Below, piece after piece: positions 51,033 through 58,130 of a stretch of DNA of 64,000 bases; position 1 is the stretch's first letter, and each line of letters opens with the position of its first letter. The notes under the pieces were generated by a model. It did no database searches, was not told the DNA's origin, and saw only the letters and a list, made by a program, of their open reading frames with translations. Origin of the DNA: Patulibacter defluvii (GTDB lineage Bacteria; Actinomycetota; Thermoleophilia; Solirubrobacterales; Solirubrobacteraceae); NCBI RefSeq assembly GCF_034096925.1, contig NZ_JAWZSQ010000004.1, forward strand, positions 1-64,000, read 5' to 3'. Made by a program: the position numbers and the translations under genes.

Positions 51033-52141
51033 GCCGCCCGCTCCTCGTCGGCCCGCTCCTGCGCCAGCGTCGGGTAGTCGACGTAGCCCTCCGGTCCGTC
51101 GCTGTAGAAGAGCTTCGAATCGGCGCGGGTGATCGGCGCGTCGGCCGCCCAGCGGTCGAGCAGGTCGGGGTTGCCGATCCAGGCCCGGCCGACCGCGACC
51201 GCGTCGGCCCGCCCGTCGGCCACGATCGCGATCGCCTCGTCGCGCTCGGTCCGGACCGCGAAGCCGCTGTTGAGGACGAACGGCGCCCCGTAGCGCTCGC
51301 GCAGGTCGCGCAGCAGCTCGTCCTGGTCGAGCGCGCTCAGCACGTGGACGTAGGCCAGCCCGAGCGGCGCCAGCGCGTCGGCCAGCGCCCGGTGCGCGTC
51401 GCCGCCGTCGCGCTCGACCGTCTCGTGGGCGCCGTGGAGGGGCGAGATCCGCAGCGCGGTCCGCTCGGCACCGATCGCCGCCGCGACCGCGCTCACCACC
51501 TCGACCGTCAGCCGCGCGCGGTTCTGCGGGCTGCCGCCGTACTCGTCGTCGCGGTGGTTGATGCCGTCGGCCAGGAACTGCTCCAGCAGGTAGCCGTTGG
51601 CGCCGTGGACCTCGACCCCGTCGAAGCCGGCCTCGATCGCCCGCCGGGCCGCGTCGACGTAGCCGGCGACGATCCCCGGCAGCTCCTCCCGCGCCAGCGC
51701 CCGCGGGGTCGGGATCTCCGCCTTCGCCTGGCTGTCGGTGAAGATCGTCAGCCGCTCGAAGGGCGTCGCCGAGGCGCTGACCGGCTGCTCGCCCGCCGTC
51801 TCCGGGTGCGAGACGCGGCCGCCGTGCCAGAGCTGGGCGACGATCCGGCCGCCGGCCGCGTGGACCGCGTCGGTCACCGCCCGCCAGCCGTCGCGGTGGG
51901 CGTCGCTGGCCAGGCCCGGCGTCCGCGGATAGGGCTTGCCCTGCTGGACGACCCAGGTCGCCTCCGAGACGATCAGCCCGGCCGAGGCGCGCTGGGCGTA
52001 GTAGCGCACCATCAGCGCGTTCGGGGTCCCATCGGCGTCGGCGCGGTTGCGCGTCAGCGGGGCCATGAAGAGCCGGTTGGGGGCCTCGATCGCCCCCACG
52101 GTCAGCGGTTGCAGCAGGGCGGCGAAACGATCGTCGGTCAC
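51029..52141 (-). CDS. NADH:flavin oxidoreductase, Old Yellow Enzyme family
   Basis: The 370-residue FMN enzyme has APNRLFMAPLTRNRADADG, LIVSEATWV, AQLWHGGRVSHPE, the signature VEVHGANGYLLEQFL and HRDDEYGGSPQNRARL. It reduces activated alkenes with NAD(P)H. GTG 52141 is preferred to the start six codons earlier because the family begins near DDRFAALLQPLTVG. It is coupled to the SDR gene downstream. Confidence 0.92.
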   Translation of the reverse strand: MTDDRFAALLQPLTVGAIEAPNRLFMAPLTRNRADADGTPNALMVRYYAQRASAGLIVSEATWVVQQGKPYPRTPGLASDAHRDGWRAVTDAVHAAGGRIVAQLWHGGRVSHPETAGEQPVSASATPFERLTIFTDSQAKAEIPTPRALAREELPGIVAGYVDAARRAIEAGFDGVEVHGANGYLLEQFLADGINHRDDEYGGSPQNRARLTVEVVSAVAAAIGAERTALRISPLHGAHETVERDGGDAHRALADALAPLGLAYVHVLSALDQDELLRDLRERYGAPFVLNSGFAVRTERDEAIAIVADGRADAVAVGRAWIGNPDLLDRWAADAPITRADSKLFYSDGPEGYVDYPTLAQERADEERAA

Positions 52142-52189
52142 CGGCGCACGATCGCACACCGCCGTCGCCGTCCCGCTGCCCGGCGCCGA

Positions 52190-53644
52190 TCAGCCCGGGC
52201 CGGCGGCGGCGAAGCGGACGACCCGCCGCTCGGGGTCGGCCTCGGCCACCGTCACCCGCAGCTCGCGGCCCAGCTCGAGCCCGTCGCCGGTCGCGCGGCC
52301 CTGGACGGCCGGGTCGCGCAGCTGGACGAGGGCGCCGCGGTCGTCGACGTCGACCACGACCCCCGTGAACGCCTCGCCGACCCGGTCGGCCAGCAGCAGC
52401 GCCTCGACCAGGTCGATCGCCCCCCGCTCCAGCGCCCCGGCCCGGCGGCCGCTGGCGGCCATCGCCTCGGCCGCCGGCGTCAGCCCCGCGCGGACCCACG
52501 GCGGCACCGGCCGGCCCGCCGCCTGGGCCAGCAGCGCCTCGTTGGCGACCCGGTCGGCCAGCCGCCGGATCGGCGCCGTCACGTGCGCGTAGGGGGCCGC
52601 GATCGCCGCGTGGCCGGGAACCGCCGGCGGGCTGCCGTCGAAGGCGGTGTAGCCGGCGCCGCGCAGCGTCCGCGCGCACTGGGTCAGCAGCGCCCCGCCG
52701 ACCGCCGTCGCGGGGTCGAGCCCGCGCACGAACTCGGGGTAGGAGCGGCCGGCCGGCCAGTCGACGCCGAGCGCCGCCGCGCTCCGCCGCAGCCGCTCCA
52801 GCGCCCGCGGCTCGGGGTCGGGCAGCGTCCGCAGCAGGCCGACGCCGCCGTCGAGCATGATCCGCGCCGCCTCGATCCCGCACAGCAGCGAGATCTGCGC
52901 GTTCCAGTCCTCGACCGCCAGCGGCGCCGCGTAGCGCAGCGCGTAGCCGCCGTCGCGCGGCACGACCTCCTGCTGCGGGTGGGTCAGGCTGATCCCGCCG
53001 CGGGCCCGCTCCTGCGCCAGCCGCAGCTCGCCGACCTGGCGCAGCGCCGAGAGCGCCAGCGGCGGATCGCCGCCGTCGATCAGCGCCTGCGCCTGCTCGT
53101 AGGAGAGCTGCCGGCGCGAGCGGACGACCGCCCGCTCGACGGTGGTCGCGACCGCCGCGCCCTCGGGATCGAGGTCGACCGTCCAGAGCACGGCCGGGCG
53201 GACGCCGTCGGGCAGCAGGCTGGCCGCGCCGGTCCCGATCGGGTCGGGGTGCAGCGGCGAGCGGCCGTCGGGCGCGTAGTGGGTGACGCCGCGGCGGTGG
53301 ACCTCGGCGTCGAGCGGCCCGGCCGGCGGGACGAACAGCGCCAGGTCGGCGATCGCGTAGGCGACGCGGAAGCCGCCGCCCTCGCGCGCGGTCACGGCCA
53401 GCGCCTGGTCGAGGTCGGTCGAGCCCTCGGGGTCGACGGTCACCAGCTCGACGTCGGTGCGATCGACGCGCGGGCCGGGGACGCCCTCCGGCAGCGCCTC
53501 GGGCGGGGTCGCGGCGGCCCGCTCGGCGGTGGCCAGCGCGTCGGCCGGGAACCCGTCGGGCACCTCCAGCTCGGCGCGCAGGCGGTCGAGGCCCGCCCGC
53601 ACGCGCGCGTCGTCGGCGGTCAGGAGCGGCGGTCGCAGGCGCAC
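52190..53644 (-). CDS. RNB-domain exoribonuclease (RNase II/R family)
   Basis: The 484-residue protein has the RNB catalytic motif VDPEGSTDLDQAL near 72 with its four acidic residues, ADLALFVPPAG, and YAHVTAPIRRLADRVANEAL near 360. The usual N-terminal cold-shock domains are missing and only a short S1-like strand region closes the C-terminus, so it is smaller than RNase R. It degrades RNA 3' to 5'. TAGCGT (complement of 53652-53657) ends seven bases before GTG 53644. Confidence 0.9.
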   Translation of the reverse strand: MRLRPPLLTADDARVRAGLDRLRAELEVPDGFPADALATAERAAATPPEALPEGVPGPRVDRTDVELVTVDPEGSTDLDQALAVTAREGGGFRVAYAIADLALFVPPAGPLDAEVHRRGVTHYAPDGRSPLHPDPIGTGAASLLPDGVRPAVLWTVDLDPEGAAVATTVERAVVRSRRQLSYEQAQALIDGGDPPLALSALRQVGELRLAQERARGGISLTHPQQEVVPRDGGYALRYAAPLAVEDWNAQISLLCGIEAARIMLDGGVGLLRTLPDPEPRALERLRRSAAALGVDWPAGRSYPEFVRGLDPATAVGGALLTQCARTLRGAGYTAFDGSPPAVPGHAAIAAPYAHVTAPIRRLADRVANEALLAQAAGRPVPPWVRAGLTPAAEAMAASGRRAGALERGAIDLVEALLLADRVGEAFTGVVVDVDDRGALVQLRDPAVQGRATGDGLELGRELRVTVAEADPERRVVRFAAAGPG

Positions 53645-53871
53645 CCCGCGGACGCTACCGCGGGCACCCATCGCGTGCGGACGGCGTCCGCGCCCGGTCG
53701 GCGAAAGATCCCCGGCATGGCCTCCAACGTGCGGCTAGGAATCCGCTCGCCGATCGGCTCCGATGAACGTCCAGGAAGGCCCTGTTCGACCCTGGACGAT
53801 CCCTAGTGTTCCGCCCGACCCCATCGCCGCCCCGCGCCCCCGCGGCGGCCGGCCGGAACGAAGGATCGCCG

Positions 53872-54702
53872 ATGCGAGGACCAACGCCCCACAGCACGCC
53901 CCGGGCCACCCGCCGCGCCAGCTCCGCCGACCTGCTGACCCAGTGGCGCGCCTACCGCACCACCGGCGACCGCCGGATCCGCGATCGGTTGGTGACGAGG
54001 CTGACGCCGCTGGTCCGCCACATCGTCAACCGCAAGGTCCGCCAACTTCCCGCCTACTGCGAGATCGACGACCTGGCCGCCGCCGGGCTCGAGGCGCTGG
54101 TCGTCTCGATCGAGCGCTTCGATCCAGACCGCGGCGCGACCCTCGAGCAGTACGTCTGGACCCGGATCCACGGCGCGGTGCTCGACGAGCTGCGACGTCG
54201 CGACTGGGCCCCGCGCTCGCTGCGGCGCTGGGAGCGCTCCTACGAGCAGGCCGCGCGCGAGCTGCGCGGGTCGCTGGAGCGCGAGCCGACCGACCACGAG
54301 CTGGCCGGCCACCTGGGCGCCCCGGTGGCCGAGGTCCGCGAGCGCCGCGCGCAGCTGGCGATCGCCGAGGTCGAGTCGCTGTCGGCGACGGTGGTCGCCG
54401 CCGACGACCGCCCGATCGCCCGGATCGACACGGTCCGCTCGGAGGATCGGACCGCCGATCCCGACGCGGTCGCCTCCCGCAACGAGGCCCGCGAGCTGCT
54501 GCTGGACGCGGTCGGGACGCTGCCCGAGCGCGAGCGCCACGTGGCGATGCTGCTCTACGTCGAGGGGCTGCGGCTGCGCGAGATCGGCGAGCTGATCGGC
54601 GTCTCCGAGTCGCGGGTCTGCCAGATCGCCTCGACGATGCGCAAGCGGCTGCGGACCGCCCTCGGCGAGCACGCCGAGCTGCTGGTCGCGGCCACCGAGT
54701 AG
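53872..54702 (+). CDS. fliA: Flagellar sigma factor sigma-28 (FliA/WhiG family)
   Basis: The 276-residue sigma factor has region 2 (LVRHIVNRKVRQLPAYCEID, then DLAAAGLEALVVSIERFDPD), region 3 (REPTDHELAGHLGAPVAEV) and region 4 (LPERERHVAMLLYVEGLRLRE, then IGVSESRVCQI). This is the FliA/SigD/WhiG architecture. The gene stands beside flagellin and the export operon, both of which carry sigma-28 promoters. ATG 53872 has AAGGA six bases upstream; a GTG at 53806 would add 22 Pro/Ala-rich residues. TAGTGT (53804-53809) may be the -10 box. Confidence 0.92.
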   Translation: MRGPTPHSTPRATRRASSADLLTQWRAYRTTGDRRIRDRLVTRLTPLVRHIVNRKVRQLPAYCEIDDLAAAGLEALVVSIERFDPDRGATLEQYVWTRIHGAVLDELRRRDWAPRSLRRWERSYEQAARELRGSLEREPTDHELAGHLGAPVAEVRERRAQLAIAEVESLSATVVAADDRPIARIDTVRSEDRTADPDAVASRNEARELLLDAVGTLPERERHVAMLLYVEGLRLREIGELIGVSESRVCQIASTMRKRLRTALGEHAELLVAATE

Positions 54703-54723
54703 CGCCCGCTCCCCCGCGCCGCC

Positions 54724-54746
54724 CGCGCCGCCGGGCCGGCGGCGCG
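54724..54746. terminator. Hairpin between convergent fliA and CHAP gene
   Basis: A nine-bp GC stem (54724-54732 with 54738-54746) and a five-base loop lie in the 50-base convergent gap. There is no T-run. Confidence 0.4.
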
Positions 54747-54752
54747 GCGCCC

Positions 54753-55370
54753 TCAGCCGAGCCGGACGTAGCCGATCGCCGCCCCCGGCGGGTGGACGCG
54801 GGTGGCGACGCGGTCGCTGCTGTTGCCCTCGACGGTCGCGATCGAGCCGTCGGGCTGGACGCCGGTGACGATCCCGGTGTGCTGGTTCAGGATCACGACG
54901 TCGCCGGGCCGCGGCACGACGCCGGGACCGTTGGCGATCGCCCGCCCGCTGCGCTGGGCCCAGCCCCACAGCTGGTCGACCGAGCCGAAGCCCTCGCCGC
55001 GGTCGCCGAGCGGCGTGCCCGCCCGCGCGGCCGCCCAGGAGACGAAGTAGGCGCACCAGGGGCCGGGCGGCGGATCGCCGGCGACGGCGGCCCGGTAGCC
55101 GGCGATCTGGGGCCCGTCGTTCGAGCCCGGCGGCTGCTCGGCGACGCCGACCTGGGTCAGCGCGTCGGCCACGATCGGCGGCGGGCCGCCGGCCGCGGCG
55201 GAGGCCTGCTGGAGCGCGGCGGCGAAGGGACCGCCGGCGCCCGCGGTCGTGGTCGTGGTCGTGGTCGGGGCGGCGGCGGTGACCGGCGACGCGGCGGGCG
55301 CGGTCGGCGGCAGCGGCCGCAGCAGGGCGTGGAGCTCGCCGACGCGGGCGAGGGCGGTGACCAGGCTCAC
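54753..55370 (-). CDS. CHAP-type peptidoglycan hydrolase next to flagellin
   Basis: The 205-residue protein has a Thr/Ala/Pro-rich N-terminal half and a CHAP/NlpC-like domain at about 65-205: ADALTQVGVAEQPPGSND, catalytic Cys in GPWCAYFVSWAAARAG near 107, and His in VILNQHTGIVTGV near 163. CHAP enzymes cut cell-wall peptides or glycans. No signal peptide is seen, so it may leave through the flagellar export gate, as FlgJ-like wall enzymes do; that is inference from position. The GTG lies directly after GGGAG. Confidence 0.8.
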   Translation of the reverse strand: MSLVTALARVGELHALLRPLPPTAPAASPVTAAAPTTTTTTTAGAGGPFAAALQQASAAAGGPPPIVADALTQVGVAEQPPGSNDGPQIAGYRAAVAGDPPPGPWCAYFVSWAAARAGTPLGDRGEGFGSVDQLWGWAQRSGRAIANGPGVVPRPGDVVILNQHTGIVTGVQPDGSIATVEGNSSDRVATRVHPPGAAIGYVRLG

Positions 55371-55422
55371 CTCCCGGTGATCGACGGCAAGCGGCCGCGC
55401 TTGAGCGCCCCGGACGACGAAA

Positions 55423-55448
55423 CGCCCCGGCGGTGGGGAGCCGGGGCG
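55423..55448 (-). terminator. Flagellin gene terminator
   Basis: A nine-bp stem (55423-55431 with 55440-55448), eight-base loop and TTTC on the minus strand directly after, 34 bases beyond the flagellin stop. Confidence 0.8.
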
Positions 55449-55481
55449 TCGCGTCTCGGGGGGAGGTGCTTCGGGGGGGGA

Positions 55482-56285
55482 CTAGCGCAGCAGCGAGAGC
55501 ACGCCCTGCGAGGCCTGGTTGGCCTGCGCCAGGATCGCGGTGCCCGCCTGCGACAGGATCTGGGTCTTGGTGAAGGTGACCATCTCCTCGGCCATGTCCA
55601 CGTCGCGGATCCGGCTCTCCGACGCGGTCAGGTTCTCCTGGTAGACCGACAGGTGGTTGAGGGTGTGGTCGAGCCGGTTCTGGACCGCGCCGAAGTCGGC
55701 CCGGGCCTGCGAGACGTTGGTGATCGCGGTGTCGATCTGGGCCATCGTCACGCCGGCCAGCGACGTGATCCCGGCGACCGCGCCGAGCTCGGTGGCCAGG
55801 TCGATCGCGTCGACCGTCGTGGTCTCCGTGTCGTTGGCGCCGACCTGGAAGGTGATCGTGTTGGTGTTGTCCAGCAGCTTGGTGCCGTTGAACTCCGCCC
55901 GCGTGCCGATCGCCGTCAGCTCGGTGGTGAGCTGTGCGACCTCGGTGTCGATCGCCGTCTTGTTGTCGGCGTTGAGGGTGCCGTTGTTGTACTGGACGGC
56001 CAGGGTCCGGATGCGCTGGAGCATCGAGTGGACCTCGGTCAGCTGGCCCTCCGCCGTCTGGACCAGCGAGATGCCGTCCTGGGCGTTGCGCCGGGCCTGG
56101 TCGAGGCCGCCGATCTGGCCGCGCAGCTTCTCGCTGATCGCCAGGCCGGCCGCGTCGTCGGCGGCGCGGTTGATCCGCAGGCCGGACGACAGCCGCTCCA
56201 TCGACTTGGCCATCTTGGCCGAGGTCGCCGAGAGGTTGCGGTGGGCGTTGAACGCCTCAACGTTGGTGTTGATCCGCAGGGACAT
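55482..56285 (-). CDS. fliC: Flagellin
   Basis: The 267-residue protein has the conserved D0/D1 ends: LRINTNVEAFNAHRNLSAT, MERLSSGLRINRAADDAAGL, and at the C-terminus SRIRDVDMAEEMVTFTKTQI, QANQASQGVLSLLR. Little sequence lies between, so the surface D2/D3 domains are absent and the filament would be of the minimal kind. AAGGAGAT is five bases before the ATG. A sigma-28 promoter at 56350-56376 lies upstream and a terminator follows. Base composition is less extreme than in neighbouring genes, as is common for highly expressed flagellins. Confidence 0.97.
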   Translation of the reverse strand: MSLRINTNVEAFNAHRNLSATSAKMAKSMERLSSGLRINRAADDAAGLAISEKLRGQIGGLDQARRNAQDGISLVQTAEGQLTEVHSMLQRIRTLAVQYNNGTLNADNKTAIDTEVAQLTTELTAIGTRAEFNGTKLLDNTNTITFQVGANDTETTTVDAIDLATELGAVAGITSLAGVTMAQIDTAITNVSQARADFGAVQNRLDHTLNHLSVYQENLTASESRIRDVDMAEEMVTFTKTQILSQAGTAILAQANQASQGVLSLLR

Positions 56286-56349
56286 GCTCGATCTCCTTGA
56301 TCGACGGTGGTGGATGTTCCCCGGGCGACGTCCGTGTCGCCCGCTCCGG

Positions 56350-56376
56350 TGATCGGCGGCGCCGCGGCGGACTTGA
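56350..56376 (-). promoter_or_regulatory. Sigma-28 (FliA) promoter of flagellin
   Basis: On the minus strand, TCAAGTCC (56376-56369), 11 bases, GCCGATCA (56357-56350). The enteric consensus is TAAAGTTT, 11 bases, GCCGATAA. The start point would be near 56343, giving a leader of about 58 bases with the flagellin ribosome site. It sits in the gap after the small upstream gene. Confidence 0.85.
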
Positions 56377-56385
56377 GGCCGCCGC

Positions 56386-56763
56386 TCAGCCCTCGTCCGG
56401 CGCCTGCTCCAGCCGCTCGCGGCGGAGCGCGTCGACCTCGGCCCGGACCACCGCCCGGCCGACCTGGACCGCCGCGGCCCAGCAGACCAGCCAGCCGATC
56501 GCGGCCGCCGCCAGCGCCCGCACGCCGACCTCGAACGGCGGCGCCCCGGCCCGTGCCGAGACCAGCGCCACGAGCAGGAAGGCGGCCAGCGCGCCCCAGG
56601 CCGTCGCCCGCCGGACCCGCGCCGCGACCCGCGGGTGGTCGGCGACGCAGACGGTCCGTCCGTCGGGCCGCTCCCCCACCCGCCGCGGGCGCCGCGGGCC
56701 GCCGCCGACGACCGGGCCGGACGGGCGCCGGTGGGACGCGTCGGGCGTGGCGCGGGCGCTCAC
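56386..56763 (-). CDS. Small membrane protein at the end of the flagellar export operon
   Basis: The 125-residue protein has a basic N-terminal half and two hydrophobic segments (about 53-72 and 78-100), ending in a charged helix (VVRAEVDALRRERLEQ). No flagellar family is recognised. Its GTG overlaps the flhF-like stop (GTGA), so it is the last gene of the operon. It ends just before the flagellin promoter. Confidence 0.7.
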   Translation of the reverse strand: MSARATPDASHRRPSGPVVGGGPRRPRRVGERPDGRTVCVADHPRVAARVRRATAWGALAAFLLVALVSARAGAPPFEVGVRALAAAAIGWLVCWAAAVQVGRAVVRAEVDALRRERLEQAPDEG

Positions 56764-58130
56764 GGCAGCAGCAGGCGCGCCAGCCGCGCCGGGTCGGCGA
56801 GGGCGATGCCCGCGGGTCGCGAGAGGTAGCCGAAGGGCAGGTCGTGCTCGATCGCCAGCCCGATCGCAGCGCCGGGCCGGCCGTCGGGAGCGACCTCGGT
56901 CAGCAGCAGCGCGTCGGGCACCAGCACCTCGAGCGCGTCGACCACCCGCGCGCCGACGGCCGACTCGGCCCGCGCCGGCAGCGCCAGGTGGACCTCGTCG
57001 ACCTCGGCCTGCTCGAGCGCGATCCGGAGGCCGTCGAGGGCGTCGGGGTCGTCGAGCGCCGGGCCGGTCGCGTCGACCAGGCAGATCGCCGGCCGCTGGG
57101 CGGCGACGGCGGTGGCGACCGCGGTGCCGTCGCGGGCGACGACCAGCGGGGTCGCGCCGGCCAGCGCGGTCGCCAGGCCGACGCCGCCGTCGGCCGGCCG
57201 CAGCGCGACGGCCAGCGCGTCGGGGCCGGCGGCGCCGTGGGCGCGGGCCAGCTGGGCGACGGCGGTGCCCCCGCCGCTATCGGCGCTGCCGACGACGGCG
57301 ACGGTGACGACGTCGCGGCGGGGCGCCATCCGCGCCAGCCGCGCGGCCAGCAGCGCCCGCACCGGACGGTCGAGGCGGCCGCCGGGATCGAGCGGCCGCC
57401 CCTGGACCTGGGCCTCGGCGACGACGTCGCGGGCCAGCGGGGCGGGCAGCCCGCGGGCGACCAGGGCGTACTCGACGACGTCGGCGTCGACCGTCGGCCG
57501 GGCGGTGGCGCGCTCGGGCGCGGGCCGGCGGACCGGGGCGCGGCGGGCGACGGCCGGGCGCCGCGGCTGGTCGAGCGGGGCGGCGTCGGCGGGCGGGGCC
57601 GCTTCCGCCGCGACCGCGACCGCCGTCGCCTCCTCCCCCGCCGTCGCCTCCTCCCCCGCCGTCGCCGCCTCCCCCGCCGTCGCCGCCTCCCCCGCCGTTG
57701 CCGCGACCGCGTCGCGGGTCTCCGGCGGCGCCAGCGGGCGGGCCCCGCGGGCCGCGGCCAGGTGGGCCAGGAAGGCCAGGCCGTCCTCGGCCGCCAGCCC
57801 CCGCGAGCCGCCCGCCTCCGCGGCGGCGGCCGCCACCGGCGGCTCGTCGTAGACGTCGACGGTGGTCCCGGGCGGCGCCGCCTCGACCTCGACGAACCGC
57901 TGCTGGAAGAAGCCGCCGACGCCGCCGGCCAGCCCCTCGCGGCGGCGGAGGACGACGGCGTCGTCGCCCAGCTCGCGGCGGATCCGCGGCAGCAGCTCCT
58001 CCAGCGACCGCCCGCGGTAGCGGCGGGCGCCGGGGGCCAGCGGCGGGCCGGCGGGTGCGGGCGCGGGCTCGGCCGCCGCCGACGGTGACGGCAGCGGCGA
58101 CAGGGAGGGCAGGGACAGGCGCTCGGTCAC
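56760..58130 (-). CDS. flhF: FlhF-like protein with degenerate GTPase motifs
   Basis: The 456-residue protein has an FlhF-like N-terminal region (RRYRGRSLEELLPRIRRELGDDAVVL), an Ala-rich linker with four copies of a six-residue repeat, and an SRP-GTPase-like domain from about 200. The P-loop position reads VAVVGSADSGGGTAVAQL near 275 and lacks the lysine of GxxGxGKT. LVDATGP replaces DTAG, and LTEVAPDG stands where TKLDE is expected. The ending DLPFGYLSRPAGIALADPARL keeps the FlhF pattern. FlhF positions flagella; here GTP binding is doubtful. It overlaps flhA by four bases. Confidence 0.8.
   Translation of the reverse strand: MTERLSLPSLSPLPSPSAAAEPAPAPAGPPLAPGARRYRGRSLEELLPRIRRELGDDAVVLRRREGLAGGVGGFFQQRFVEVEAAPPGTTVDVYDEPPVAAAAAEAGGSRGLAAEDGLAFLAHLAAARGARPLAPPETRDAVAATAGEAATAGEAATAGEEATAGEEATAVAVAAEAAPPADAAPLDQPRRPAVARRAPVRRPAPERATARPTVDADVVEYALVARGLPAPLARDVVAEAQVQGRPLDPGGRLDRPVRALLAARLARMAPRRDVVTVAVVGSADSGGGTAVAQLARAHGAAGPDALAVALRPADGGVGLATALAGATPLVVARDGTAVATAVAAQRPAICLVDATGPALDDPDALDGLRIALEQAEVDEVHLALPARAESAVGARVVDALEVLVPDALLLTEVAPDGRPGAAIGLAIEHDLPFGYLSRPAGIALADPARLARLLLP
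57622..57693. repeat. Four tandem 18-base repeats inside flhF
   Basis: Units at 57622, 57640, 57658 and 57676 share GCCGTCGCC followed by TCCTCCCCC or GCCTCCCCC. They are in frame and encode an Ala/Glu/Thr/Gly hexapeptide repeated in the linker between the N-terminal and GTPase-like domains. Confidence 0.85.
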
